Of a DNA stretch of 64,000 nt, positions 19,847 to 28,863 are shown piece after piece. Under the pieces are notes generated by a model. It made no database searches. It had not been told where the DNA came from and saw only the letters and a list, made by a program, of their open reading frames with translations. Origin of the DNA: CAKKQX01 sp963734595 (GTDB lineage: Bacteria > Pseudomonadota > Gammaproteobacteria > Burkholderiales > SG8-41). Each line of letters opens with the position of its first letter. Within the stretch, counting starts at the first letter, position 1. The stretch covers positions 682,001 through 746,000 of the forward strand of contig CAVTHV010000037.1 in NCBI GenBank assembly GCA_963734595.1, read 5' to 3'. The position numbers and the translations under genes are program-made.

Positions 19847-20471
19847 ATGGCAGCAACGAAGAAACCCGCCGCGAAAAAAGCGGCGGCGAAGCGCAGCAGC
19901 AAGACCAAGACCGCGGGCGCAACCCGCGCCGGCAACGGCAAATACCAGTTCCCGCTGGCCAACCTGAAAAAAGTCCCCGCGGGCACCGGCTACTCGACGT
20001 CGCACGGCGGCGTGGTCGAGGGCGCGCGCATGCTGGTGGGCTGGATCCACAAGCCGCGCGGCACCGGCTCGCGCATGCACAGCCACAAGAACGAGCAGTT
20101 CAACTATGTGGTGCAGGGCACGCTCAAGGGCTCGGTCAACGGCAAGCGCGTGCTGGCGCCGGCCGGCACCTTGATCTACATTCCGGCCAACGCGCCGCAC
20201 ACGCTGGTGTCGACCCCCGACGAAGATGTGATCTTCATGGCGCTCAAGGACCTGTCGCAGGGCATCATCGGCAAGGCCGTCGACGGCAAGATGACCGGCC
20301 CGCATTACGAGAAAGGTTTCGAACCGAAGCACGCGCCGCAAGTAATGGTCCAGCTAGCCGCTGTTGCGGCGGGCGCTGCCGAAGCGGAGGCGATGACAAG
20401 CCGCAGGGCATGCGACATCGGAAAACCGGGACGGCGGCAGCGCGTCACCTTTAACGCAAGGAGGAGGCAAA
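19847..20471 (+). CDS. Cupin-domain protein with a Lys/Ala-rich N-terminal tail (end uncertain)
   Basis: Small beta-barrel cupin. The core motif is GSRMHSHKNEQFNYVVQG (two His and a Glu as metal ligands), followed by PAGTLIYIPANAPHTL. The first 28 residues are a Lys/Ala-rich tail (TKKPAAKKAAAKRSSKTK) like those of histone-H1-like proteins, unusual for a cupin. The frame stays open to 21178, over the Bug receptor gene, which cannot be real. The true end is before 20472, probably near 20345 where a TAA would be reached by removing one base. The AGGAG ribosome site is clear. Role unknown. Confidence 0.7.
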
Positions 20472-21449
20472 ATGAACCGCATGACCGTAGTGATGCTGGG
20501 AAGCGTGCTGCTCGCGGGTTTTTGCGGGAGCGCGCTGGCACAGAAGGCGTCGTATCCGACCAAACCGATCCGCATCTTCGTCGCCTACACGCCGGCGGGC
20601 GCCACCGACATCCTGGCGCGCGCCGTCGGCCAGAAAATGACCGAGCACTGGGGCCAGCCGGTGATCATCGAGAACCGCCCCGGCGCCGCCGGCAACATCG
20701 GCACCGAAATGGCGGCCCGGGCGACGCCCGACGGCTACACGCTGATCATGGCCACCGCCGGCACCCACGGCATCAATCCCAACCTGTACCGCAACCTGAG
20801 CTGGGACCCGATCAAGAGTTTCGAGGCGATCAGCCTGGTCGCCATGGTGCCCAATATCATGGTGGTCAACAACTCCCTGCCGGTGAAAAGCGTCAAGGAG
20901 CTGATCGCCTATGCCAAGGCCAACCCCGGCAAACTCAATTACGGCTCGCCCGGCATCGGCAGCACCGCGCATCTGTCGATGGAGCTGTTCAAGAGCATGA
21001 CCGGCACCGATCTCAATCACATTCCGTACAAGGGCAGCGCGGGCGTGCTCGCCGATCTCATGGGCGGGCAGATCGCCGTGACGATCGACAACATCCCGCC
21101 CTATCTGCCGCAGGTCAAAGCCGGAAAAATCCGCGCGCTGGCGGTAAGCCCCGCCAAGCGCTCGCCGGCGGCGCCTGACCTGCCGACCATCGCCGAAGCC
21201 GGGGTGCCGGGCTATGACTCGGGCGCGTGGTTCGGCCTGCTCGCGCCGGCGCACACGCCGAAAGCGATCGTCAACCAGCTTTCCGTCGAAACCGCGCGCA
21301 TCCTGAAACTTCCCGATGTCGCCCAGCGCCTGTCCGCTCTCGGCGCCGAGCCGGTCGGCAGCACGCCCGCGGAATTCGCCGCGCTCATCAAGTCCGAGAA
21401 CGCGAAGTGGGCGAAAGTGATCAAGGAAGCCCACGTCCCCCTTCAGTAG
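20472..21449 (+). CDS. Bug/TctC-family periplasmic solute-binding receptor
   Basis: Periplasmic receptor of the tripartite tricarboxylate transporter family, 325 residues, with a signal peptide ending near GFCGSALAQ. Family motifs are YPTKPIRIFVAYTPAGATDI, VIIENRPGAAGNIGTEMAAR, ADGYT-like PDGYTLIM, and the central SPGIGSTAHLSMELFKSMTG with HIPYKGSAGVLADLMGGQ. An AGGAGG ribosome site precedes the ATG. No TctA or TctB membrane gene is present, as is usual for the many orphan Bug receptors of Burkholderiales. The substrate cannot be told from sequence; the neighbouring amidohydrolase and acyl-CoA genes suggest a carboxylic acid. Confidence 0.92.
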   Translation: MNRMTVVMLGSVLLAGFCGSALAQKASYPTKPIRIFVAYTPAGATDILARAVGQKMTEHWGQPVIIENRPGAAGNIGTEMAARATPDGYTLIMATAGTHGINPNLYRNLSWDPIKSFEAISLVAMVPNIMVVNNSLPVKSVKELIAYAKANPGKLNYGSPGIGSTAHLSMELFKSMTGTDLNHIPYKGSAGVLADLMGGQIAVTIDNIPPYLPQVKAGKIRALAVSPAKRSPAAPDLPTIAEAGVPGYDSGAWFGLLAPAHTPKAIVNQLSVETARILKLPDVAQRLSALGAEPVGSTPAEFAALIKSENAKWAKVIKEAHVPLQ

Positions 21450-21453
21450 TAAA

Positions 21454-21540
21454 GTAATGAGTGATGGGTAATGAGTAATGGGAAGAAACCAAATCGCCCT
21501 TAAGGTTTTACTCATCACTCATCACTCGTCACCCATTACT
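21454..21540. repeat. Facing 7-nt arrays forming an imperfect hairpin
   Basis: The left arm (21454-21482) has units GTAATGA, GTGATGG, GTAATGA and GTAATGG. The right arm (21507-21540) has units ACTCATC twice, ACTCGTC and ACCCATT, which are reverse complements with some mismatches. They flank a 24-base loop between the Bug receptor stop and the acyl-CoA dehydrogenase start (21549). RNA from either strand would fold into a long stem. Confidence 0.85.
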
Positions 21541-21548
21541 GTTTTTCC

Positions 21549-22700
21549 ATGATCCGCGACCCCGAATCGTTCGATATCCTGCTCGGCACCGTCGCGCGGT
21601 TCGTGCGCGAGAGGCTGATCCCCCGCGAGCAGGAAGTTGCGGACACCGACGCCATCCCCGCCGACATCCTGCATGAGATGCGCGGCATGGGGCTGTTCGG
21701 CCTCACCATCCCCGAGCAGTACGGCGGCCTCGGCCTGACCATGGAAGAGGAGGTGCGGGTGTCGATGGAGCTGTGCCGCGCCGCGCCGGCATTCCGCTCG
21801 ATCGTCGGCACCAACAACGGCATCGGCTCCCAGGGCATCGTGATCGACGGTACCGAAGACCAGAAGCGGCGCTATCTGCCGCGGCTCGCTGCGGGCGAGC
21901 TGATCGGCTCGTTCGCGCTGACCGAGCCCGGCGCGGGCTCCGACGCGGCTTCGCTCACCACCAGCGCCAGGCGCGACGGCGCACATTATGTGCTGAACGG
22001 CGCCAAGCGCTACATCACCAACGCGCCGCAGGCGGGCGTGTTCACCGTGATGGCGCGCACCGATTTGAAAAGCAAGGATGCCGCCGGCGTCTCGGCGTTC
22101 ATCGTCGAACGCGACACGCCGGGGCTGTCGGTCGGCAAACCCGACCGCAAGATGGGGCAGCGCGGCGCGCACACCGCCGACGTGGTGTTCGACAACGTGC
22201 GCGTGCCGGCGGAGAGCCTGATCGGCGGCAAGGAAGGCATGGGCTTCAAGACCGCGATGAAAGTGCTCGACAAGGCGCGGCTCAACATCGCGGCGGTGTG
22301 CGTCGGCGCGGCGCAGCGCCTGCTCGACGAAGCGCTCAACTACGCGCTCGAGCGCAAGCAGTTCGGCCAGCCGATCGCCGAATTCCAGCTGGTGCAGGCG
22401 ATGCTCGCCGACAGCCAGGCCGAGCTCTACGCGGCGCGCAGCATGACGCTCGAGGCGGCGCGCAAGCGCGACGGCGGCGAAACCATCACGCTCGAAGCTT
22501 CGTGCGCCAAGCTGTTCGCCTCGGAGATGGTCAGCCGCGTCGCCGACCGCGCGGTGCAGATCCACGGCGGCGCGGGCTACATGCAGGAATCCGCGGTCGA
22601 ACGCCTTTACCGCGACGTGCGCCTGTTCCGGCTGTTCGAAGGCACGAGCCAGATCCAGCAGCTGGTGATCGCGCGCCAGCTGATCCGCGCCAAACGCTAG
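21549..22700 (+). CDS. Acyl-CoA dehydrogenase family protein
   Basis: FAD-dependent oxidation of an acyl-CoA thioester, electrons passing to ETF. The 383-residue sequence has the FAD/substrate motif FALTEPGAGSDAASL (about 125-139), the C-terminal signature QIHGGAGYMQESAVERLYRD and LFEGTSQIQ, whose Glu is in the usual catalytic-base position. An Arg at position 83 (AFRSIVGTNNG) lies where desulfinating relatives carry an essential Arg near 84; this is my recollection and needs an alignment. The frame is intact. It is followed after 80 bases by a carboxyltransferase gene. Substrate unknown; ETF is encoded 10 kb downstream. Confidence 0.9.
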   Translation: MIRDPESFDILLGTVARFVRERLIPREQEVADTDAIPADILHEMRGMGLFGLTIPEQYGGLGLTMEEEVRVSMELCRAAPAFRSIVGTNNGIGSQGIVIDGTEDQKRRYLPRLAAGELIGSFALTEPGAGSDAASLTTSARRDGAHYVLNGAKRYITNAPQAGVFTVMARTDLKSKDAAGVSAFIVERDTPGLSVGKPDRKMGQRGAHTADVVFDNVRVPAESLIGGKEGMGFKTAMKVLDKARLNIAAVCVGAAQRLLDEALNYALERKQFGQPIAEFQLVQAMLADSQAELYAARSMTLEAARKRDGGETITLEASCAKLFASEMVSRVADRAVQIHGGAGYMQESAVERLYRDVRLFRLFEGTSQIQQLVIARQLIRAKR

Positions 22701-22712
22701 GCCTCTCCCGCA

Positions 22713-22738
22713 GCCCCGCCCCCTGATCACAGCGGGGC
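22713..22738. promoter_or_regulatory. GC-rich inverted repeat between the dehydrogenase and carboxyltransferase genes
   Basis: A 7-bp stem GCCCCGC / GCGGGGC (22713-22719 and 22732-22738) with a 12-base loop is followed by an AT stretch with TTATAAAAT. It may attenuate transcription, or be a terminator lacking a T run, before a possible promoter for the next gene. Confidence 0.35.
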
Positions 22739-22780
22739 ATGTTATAAAATGGAAATCCTGCCGGGAACAAAGGACACGCC

Positions 22781-24316
22781 GTGCCATTCGAAAAACTGAT
22801 CCAGGAACTGAAAAAGAAGGACGCCGAGGCGCTCGCGATGGGCGGCGAGGAAAAGCTCGCCAAACGCAAAGCCGAAGGCCATCTCAACGCGCGCGAGCGC
22901 ATCGACCGCCTGATCGACGCCGGCAGCTTCATCGAGTCCGGCCGTCTCGCGCGCAGCATCCGTCCCGAAATGCGCCACAAGACCCCGGCCGACGGCAAGG
23001 TCGCGGGCTTCGCGCGCATCGCCGGCCGCGAAGTCGGCATCGTGTCCAACGATTTCACCGTGCTCGGCGCCTCGTCGTCCGTGATCAACATGAAAAAGAT
23101 CCGGCACGTGAAGACCACGGCCAACAAGCGCGGCCTGCCGCTGATTTTCCTCGGCGAATCGAGCGGCGCGCGCATGCCCGACCGCATGGGCGCTTCGGGC
23201 CGCGCGATCGTCGCGCAGGACCCGGTCGAGTACCAGCGGCTGCGCGAAACGCCGTGGGTGTCCGCGCTGCTCGGGCCGTGCTACGGCTCCTCGACCTGGT
23301 ATTCCGCGATGTCGGATTTCGTGGTGATGCGCAAGGGCGCGATCATGGCGATCGCGAGCCCCGGCGTGACCTCGATCGCGATCAACAAGCCGATCGAGCC
23401 CGAAGAGCTCGGCGGCTGGAAACTGCTGACCGGCGTCTCCGGCCTCGTCGATGTGGCGGTGGCCAGCGACGAGCAGGCGATCGACGTCATCAAGCGCTTT
23501 CTCTCGTATCTGCCGAGCCACAACATGGAGGCGCCGCCCGAGCATCGCGTGCCGCCGGGATCGGACGAGGCGTGCCGGCACATGTTCGAGATCCTGCCCG
23601 AGTCGCGCACCCAGGTGTACGACGTGCGCAAGGTGCTGGCCGCGATCGCCGACACGGATTCGTGCTTCGAGATCAAGGAGCGCTTCGGCAAATCCATCGC
23701 CACGGTGCTGGCGCGGCTCGACGGCAAGAGCGTCGGCTTCATCGCCAGCAACCCGCTGTTCAAGGGCGGCGCGCTCGACGCCGACGCCTGCCAGAAGGTC
23801 GTGAGCTTCATGGTGCTGTGCGACTCGTTCAACATTCCCATCGTGTTCATGGTCGACGTGCCGGGTTTCCTGATCGGGGTCGAGGGCGAGCTGCGCGGCA
23901 TGCCGGGCAAGGTCATCAACTGGATGAACGCGCTGTCGCTGGTGACCGTGCCCAAGATCACCGTGATCATGCGCAAGAGCTACGGCCAGGCCTACATCAA
24001 CATGGGCGGCGGCCAGAACGCGGACGAGGTCGCGTGCTGGCCCACCGCCGATCTCGGTTTCATGGACCCGGCGGTCTCGGTCAACGTGCTCTACGGCCTC
24101 AGGCGCGAGGACGACCCGGAGCGCTTCGACCAGCTCAAGTCCGAGGTCGAGCGCGACACCTCGGCGTGGGCGCTCGCCGAGCTCTACCAGGCGCAGAACG
24201 TGATCGATCCGCGCGACACGCGCGAGTACCTGATCCGCACGCTCGAAGTGCATCGCATGCGCATGCACAACGGCGTCGGCGAGCACCGGCTGCGCAACTG
24301 GCCGACCAGTTACTGA
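22781..24316 (+). CDS. Acyl-CoA carboxylase carboxyltransferase subunit (paralogue 1)
   Basis: Biotin-dependent carboxyltransferase of the PccB/MccB/AccD5 type; moves CO2 from carboxybiotin to an acyl-CoA. The 511-residue protein has the N-terminal crotonase half with FLGESSGARMPDRMG and the C-terminal half with GRRLTP-like GGALDADACQKVV, MVDVPGFLIGVEGE and KSYGQAYINMGGG. The start is GTG at 22781, supported by AAAGGA 8 bases upstream and the MPFEKLIQELKKKDAEAL opening. A second, clearly related copy lies at 34436-35971. The biotin carboxylase and biotin carrier are in the 30-37 kb cluster, so this subunit may compete for the same partners. Substrate not assignable. Confidence 0.9.
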   Translation: MPFEKLIQELKKKDAEALAMGGEEKLAKRKAEGHLNARERIDRLIDAGSFIESGRLARSIRPEMRHKTPADGKVAGFARIAGREVGIVSNDFTVLGASSSVINMKKIRHVKTTANKRGLPLIFLGESSGARMPDRMGASGRAIVAQDPVEYQRLRETPWVSALLGPCYGSSTWYSAMSDFVVMRKGAIMAIASPGVTSIAINKPIEPEELGGWKLLTGVSGLVDVAVASDEQAIDVIKRFLSYLPSHNMEAPPEHRVPPGSDEACRHMFEILPESRTQVYDVRKVLAAIADTDSCFEIKERFGKSIATVLARLDGKSVGFIASNPLFKGGALDADACQKVVSFMVLCDSFNIPIVFMVDVPGFLIGVEGELRGMPGKVINWMNALSLVTVPKITVIMRKSYGQAYINMGGGQNADEVACWPTADLGFMDPAVSVNVLYGLRREDDPERFDQLKSEVERDTSAWALAELYQAQNVIDPRDTREYLIRTLEVHRMRMHNGVGEHRLRNWPTSY

Positions 24317-24473
24317 ACGCCTAGTTGGCAGTAGGCCGTTGTTTTAATTAATTTATTTCGTTCGCTGCAGGCTGGGCCGAACGCGCAGGGCGCGCCGCAC
24401 GATCCGGCGGCGCTTGTGCCGCGACGTGCTATGGTGTCAAATCCACGCCCCGGCGCAATTTGTCCCGCATCTG

Positions 24474-25530
24474 ATGACCTCCTGTCTGCCACGGAATCCG
24501 CACTACCTCGTCCTGGCGTTCACGCTCGTGGCGGGCGCTCGCGGTCGCCGTGTCGCAGGCCGGCGCTGCGGACGCGATCGCCGCCGACAAGCTGCCGCCG
24601 CCACCGCAGGGCAGCGAGTTCCAGCTGTTCATCGAAAACGACATGCTGGCCGGCACTGACCACTATTACACCAACGGCATCAAATTCGGCATCGGCGTGC
24701 CGTTCGAAACCCTGCAGCAGGTGTTCAGGATTCCCGCCAAGTTCGCGCTCGATCTGTTCACCGACCCCGGCGCCGATTTTCACTTCGGCCTGTTCGCGGG
24801 CCAGAACCTGTACACGCCGCGCAACATCACCATAAGCGCGCCCCAGCCGTACGACCGGCCGTGGGCGGCGTGGCTGTACCTCGGCGGCGTGGCGCAGCGC
24901 GTGAAGGGCAACCGGCTGGACACCGCGGAACTCGACATCGGCATGGTCGGGCCGTGGGCGCTGGGCGAACAGGTCCAGTCCGAATGGCACAGCCTGGTCG
25001 GCGCGAAGCAGCCGCAGGGCTGGGGCAACCAGACGCCGGGCGAACCGGAGTTTCTGATTTCCTATCTGCAGAAGCGCAAGTACGGCACGCGGCACATCGA
25101 ATTCGTGCCGCATGCCGGCGTCACGCTCGGCACGGTGATGACGCTGGCGCGGGCCGGCGGCATCGTGCGCATCGGCCGCAACATGACGGGCTTCGGTCCC
25201 GACGGCATAGAACCGGGCGGCGCGATGCTGCAGAACACCCGCCGCGAGCACGAAGGCGCGGGGCGCGCGCCATATGAATGGTCCGGCTTCGCCGGTGCCG
25301 ATCTGCGCTACGTCGCGCGCAACATTTTTCTGGACGGAACGGTGTTCCGCGGCGGCCCCAGCGTCGACCGGCGAGATCTGGTCCATGATTTCACCGTGGG
25401 CGTGTCCGCGCGCATCAACACCTACCGGTTCTCGCTCACCCGCATTTTGCGCAGCGAGGAATTCACCACGCCCTTCAGCAGCGGCGGCAAGCAGAGCTTC
25501 TATTCGCTCAATCTCGGGCTGGAGTTCTGA
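24474..25530 (+). CDS. LpxR-like outer-membrane lipid A deacylase (DUF2219), one frame break
   Basis: Outer-membrane beta-barrel related to LpxR, which removes the 3-prime acyloxyacyl chain from lipid A. The motif SEFQLFIENDMLAGTDHYYT holds the Asn-Asp pair and Thr of the LpxR active site, and strands typical of the barrel follow (IEFVPHAGVTLGTVMTLARA; ends in YSLNLGLEF with a C-terminal Phe). A signal peptide begins at the ATG at 24474 (LVLAFTLVAGA) and needs one inserted base near 24535 removed to join AVSQAGAADA. Without that repair the start would be GTG at 24550 and the signal peptide lost. It may remodel lipopolysaccharide. Confidence 0.85.
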
Positions 25531-25732
25531 CAAAACCCTCAGCGGAATTCGGAAGCGGGGAGTGGGAGTCTGGAGGAAAGGCGGCCTACGCCCGGGACAT
25601 GGAGGGTTTAACCTGGGCGGGCCAGAGCAAGGTATTGATCTTGAGTTAGAAGGCCGTAAGATAGAGGTATTCCCGACGCCTGGCGGCAATTTTCAAAACG
25701 GCTTCCGGACCAACGGCTTAACATCAGGGCTT

Positions 25733-26023
25733 ATGAGCGAAATCGACACTCAGCGGCTTGCTTCTCTTCTCGAAGAAATTCGCGACAACCAGCGACTTCA
25801 GCTCGAGCGTCAGGCGGAGGCGCTTGCGCTGCAGCGCGAGCAGTTTGCTCTCGTGCAAAAGCAGCAGGAGCGCGCGGAGCGGATACAGGATCGCGCCGAG
25901 GAAATCCAGGCGAAGAGCGCCCAGCTCGTCGCGGGCTCGCGCAAGGTATTCGCGGTTGTGCTGCCGATCATCGTCGTGCTGATCGTTTATCTGTCGTGGC
26001 TCCTGTTCCGTCGCTGGATTTGA
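25733..26023 (+). CDS. Small coiled-coil single-pass membrane protein
   Basis: A 96-residue protein starting MSEIDTQRLASLLEEIRDNQ. Residues 10-65 are rich in Glu, Gln, Arg and Leu and should form a coiled coil; residues 70-90 (VFAVVLPIIVVLIVYLSWLL) are one membrane helix, with RRW at the end. The frame is open further upstream to 25274, but that part has no protein-like composition. About 200 bases of spacer before it hold no recognised signal. No family recognised; similar small tail-anchored proteins are common and uncharacterised. It overlaps the next gene by 28 bases. Confidence 0.6.
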   Translation: MSEIDTQRLASLLEEIRDNQRLQLERQAEALALQREQFALVQKQQERAERIQDRAEEIQAKSAQLVAGSRKVFAVVLPIIVVLIVYLSWLLFRRWI

Positions 26024-26487
26024 TTCTTTCCCGCGCTTTGCGCCGCCGGTACGCGGCGTGGTTTGCGGCGCTGGTGTTCGCGATGCTTCCCGCCGCCGCC
26101 TTTGCCCAATCGCCATGCCCCGGAATTCACGTGAAGGTTCTGAACATCAGAAACAGCACTGGAACCGTAGCGTGCGCGCTATTCGAATCGGAGGCGGGTT
26201 TCCCCATCGAGTATCTGCACTCCGCAACCAATATCATGGTGATAAAAATCCGGAAATCGCAGGCGCGTTGCGACTTCGAAGACATCCCGCCGGGAACGTA
26301 TGCGCTTGCCGTCATTCATGATGAAAACATGAACGGCATACTGGACACCGGGTTTCTGGGGGTCCCGACGGAAGGCTACGGCTTTTCAAACGACGCAACA
26401 GCCTTGCTCGGCGCGCCTTCGTTCTCCGCCGCCAGTTTCCCGTACGACGGGAAAAATCTGGATCTGACGATCGGCCTGCATTACTAA
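25996..26487 (+). CDS. DUF2141 (COG4704) secreted protein
   Basis: A 163-residue exported protein with a signal peptide (AAWFAALVFAMLPAAAFAQ) and a DUF2141 domain: VKVLNIRNSTGTVACALFES, then GTYALAVIHDENMNGILDTG and PTEGYGFSNDA. The domain is a small beta-sandwich of unknown function found in periplasmic proteins. The start is GTG at 25996, inside the previous gene; no better start precedes the signal peptide. The frame is intact. Confidence 0.8.
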   Translation: MAPVPSLDLILSRALRRRYAAWFAALVFAMLPAAAFAQSPCPGIHVKVLNIRNSTGTVACALFESEAGFPIEYLHSATNIMVIKIRKSQARCDFEDIPPGTYALAVIHDENMNGILDTGFLGVPTEGYGFSNDATALLGAPSFSAASFPYDGKNLDLTIGLHY

Positions 26488-26523
26488 AGGCCGGCGGCTG
26501 AATGAACACCCTGGGTATCAACT

Positions 26524-26937
26524 ATGAAACCAGTGGTCCAGTTAGAACGTACGGGCTGCGGCATCGCGAGCGTCGCCGCGGTCGCCGGGCTTTCGTACCC
26601 GAAAACGAAGTCGATCGCCAATTCCCTGGGCATCTACGCTCACGACGAACGTTTGTGGTCGAAAACCGCGCACGTCCGGAAACTGCTGAAGCATCTCGGC
26701 ATCAAGTCCGGCTCCCGTGAAATCCCGTTTCGCTCGTGGGAAGCCCTGCCGGACCTCGCCCTGCTGTCGATCAAGTGGCATCTCGAGAAGGGCCGCCCAT
26801 ATTGGCACTGGGTCGTGTTCGTTCGTGACAACGGGCGGTCCTGCGTGCTGGACCCGAAAAAGAGCCTGCAAACCAACCGCAGAACGGATTTTGGGCGCAT
26901 GAAACCGAAGTGGTACATCCCGCTCGGGGATGTCTGA
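26524..26937 (+). CDS. C39/papain-like cysteine peptidase-fold protein
   Basis: A 137-residue protein resembling C39-like peptidases: ERTGCGIASVAAVAGLSY puts a Cys at residue 12, RPYWHWVVF gives a His at 95 and SCVLDPKK an Asp at 110, the expected Cys-His-Asp order. It has no signal peptide and no transporter attached, so it is a stand-alone cytosolic member. Whether it is an active protease is unknown. It faces the phosphodiesterase gene convergently with a 31-base gap. Confidence 0.65.
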   Translation: MKPVVQLERTGCGIASVAAVAGLSYPKTKSIANSLGIYAHDERLWSKTAHVRKLLKHLGIKSGSREIPFRSWEALPDLALLSIKWHLEKGRPYWHWVVFVRDNGRSCVLDPKKSLQTNRRTDFGRMKPKWYIPLGDV

Positions 26938-26968
26938 ATCCATAGCGGCGCCCCGCTGAGGGCGAGCG

Positions 26969-27968
26969 TCAGTTAGGAGTGACCGGCGTTGCCGCCGGCA
27001 GCGCGACGCCCCGCTCGCCGGCGACTTTCCGCAGCAAATCGGGATAGTCGCTGATGATGCCGTCCACCTTCCAGTCCATCATGCGCCGCATGTCGGCCTC
27101 GTCGTTGACGGTCCACACCACCACTTTCAGTCCCAGGCTTTGCGCCTCTTTCACGCTTTCTGCCGAAAGCTCGGTGTACGACGGTGACCACACCGCGCCG
27201 CCCGCGGCCTTGATCAGGCGCGGGATCGAGCCGCCGAAGCGGCTGACGTGCGTGCCGGGCATCCACGGCGATTCGGTCTGGCCGGCGAGAATGTTGTCGG
27301 TGAAGGTTTGCTGCGCCGTCAGATAGACCGTGGAAATTTCCGGCGCTTCCCGCTGCACGATCGGCGAGCGTGCGCCAGTCGAACGACTGGACCGTTGCGC
27401 GCTTTTCCATTTTCTCTTTTATAATCAATGCAATAAGTGCGCGCGCGAATATGTCGGGCGGCGCCGTGCGCTGCGGATGCAAAGGCGAGATCTTGGTTTC
27501 GATGTTGAAGCGCACGCTGGCATTGCCGGCCTTGCGCGCGAGCGCGAACACGTCGGCCAGCCGCGGGATGCGCGCGCCGTCGACCGCCTGCTGCCGCGGA
27601 AAGCGCGACGCGTACGCGCTGCCGGGCTTGATGCGGCCGACGTCGTAGCGCTGCAGTTCGTCGTAAGTGAGTTCGCGGATCGGCGGCCCGTCCTGCGCGA
27701 GCCATTCGCCGTCGGGGCCGCGCGTGATGTCGGGATTGAGGATCGAATCGTGGCTGACGACGACGACGCCATCCTTGGTGATCGCGCAATCCAGCTCGAG
27801 CGTGGTGACGCCGATCGCTAACGCGCGCGCGAAGGCGGGCAGCGTGTTCTCGGGCATGAGGCCGCGCGCGCCGCGGTGGCCCTGGATGTCGAGGCTGTAG
27901 GCTGGGGCAATCATGATGATAACGGATGCGCACAAGAATACAGCAAGCATCCGGCCCGTGCGTTTCAT
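26969..27968 (-). CDS. Glycerophosphodiester phosphodiesterase, exported (one frame break)
   Basis: Hydrolyses glycerophosphodiesters to glycerol 3-phosphate and an alcohol. A signal peptide (MLAVFLCASVIIMIAPAYS) precedes the GDPD barrel: DIQGHRGARGLMPENTLPAF with catalytic His-Arg, then TLELDCAITKDGVVVVSHD with Glu/Asp metal ligands and His. The frame breaks near 27360, where one inserted G separates FDWRTLA from IVQREAPEIS. The C-terminal part has VVVWTVNDEADMRRMM and DGIISDYPDLLRKV, a normal family ending. Probably periplasmic, recovering phospholipid head-group waste. Confidence 0.9.
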
Positions 27969-28010
27969 TTGCGACCTGCAGCCACTCCGGCTGCGTTCAA
28001 CCTGGTGCGG

Positions 28011-28689
28011 TCAGACGCCGCCCGCGCGCAGCACCGTCATGCGCCAGCCATTCTCGGTTTTGACGAAGCACGCGGCATGCTCGATCGGGCTGCGGATCTG
28101 CTCTTCGGGAACGAAGCCCTCGCCTTCCTTGATTTTGATTTTCACCCAGTGCTGTTTGACGTCGGCGGCCGCATCGGCAACGTCCCAGTCGGTGACCGCG
28201 ACGATATCGTAGGTGAGCGCCTTGAGCGTGGGCGAATCGGAAGACGGGGCCGCTTTCACCAAAACGTCCTTGGAAATGATCGCGCCGTGATCGTGCGGAT
28301 CGGCGTCATCCGGCCACTTGGCCATTACATAGGGTGCGCAGAATTCGGCGGGACCCTTGTCCCGCTTCATGTAGGCGCCGCCGAGGAACAGCGCGTATGA
28401 CAGTTTGCGCCACAGCGGGCTGTCGTCGGCATCGAGGTCCCACTGCTTGCGGAACTCGGCGGCGCCGCGCGGGGTTTCGGGGGTGTTGCGGATATTGCGG
28501 TCGAGAATGGAGAGCACGAATTTTTTGTCGTGCTTTTCGAGCGCATTGAGCAGGTTGTTTCTGAAGCTCACCCACGATGCGTCCGTTCGCCGCCTCGTCC
28601 ACCGGCGTCAGTTTCAGGTCCTGCGCGCCGGCAGGCAGGGCGAACAGCGTAACGAGGCAAAGACAGGCAAGGGTTTGATGCAGTCGCAT
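28011..28689 (-). CDS. Secreted SH3-like domain protein (one frame break)
   Basis: A signal peptide (TLACLCLVTLFALPAGAQ) is followed by a segment FRNNLLNALEKHDKKFVLSI and then an SH3-like stretch: VLVKAAPSSDSPTLKALTYD, WVKIKIKEGEGFVPEEQIRS. The two parts are in different frames; removing one G near 28575 joins them. About 225 residues. SH3-like domains of this type usually bind peptidoglycan peptides or act as envelope sensors, but no specific role can be given. It lies downstream of the GntR and enoyl-CoA hydratase genes, separated by a hairpin array. Confidence 0.75.
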
Positions 28690-28728
28690 AATGGTGAGTC
28701 CGGATAAGTTCAGGGGCGAAAAGCCATA

Positions 28729-28859
28729 GACAGGATTGACAGGATTAACAAGATTTAATCAAGCTCAAAAACGAATAACCATTGCCAGACTCAACAGAGC
28801 CTGACCCAATGTTTTATGGTTTTAATCCTGTTCATCTTGTAAATCCTGTCAATTTGTAT
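28729..28859. repeat. Facing 9-nt arrays forming a long hairpin
   Basis: The left arm (28729-28760) has units GACAGGATT twice, then AACAAGATT. The right arm (28824-28859) has AATCCTGTT, CATCTTGTA and AATCCTGTC, the reverse complement. They flank a 63-base loop in the spacer between the enoyl-CoA hydratase stop and the SH3-protein start. The same 9-nt unit recurs at 31004-31057. Confidence 0.85.
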
Positions 28860-28863
28860 TTGA

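Noticed and set aside
20472..21178. C-terminal half of the cupin open frame
   Set aside because: It is the shadow of the Bug receptor gene, whose signal peptide and motifs are clear in the other frame.
22742..24286. Minus-strand open frame of 514 codons over carboxyltransferase 1, and similar frames at 12152-13453, 31024-32364 and 34385-35941
   Set aside because: All are mirror frames of conserved genes; the motifs are on the plus strand.
25531..25732. N-terminal extension of the coiled-coil membrane protein
   Set aside because: The open frame upstream of 25733 is Gly/Arg-rich and not protein-like; the ATG at 25733 gives a compact protein.
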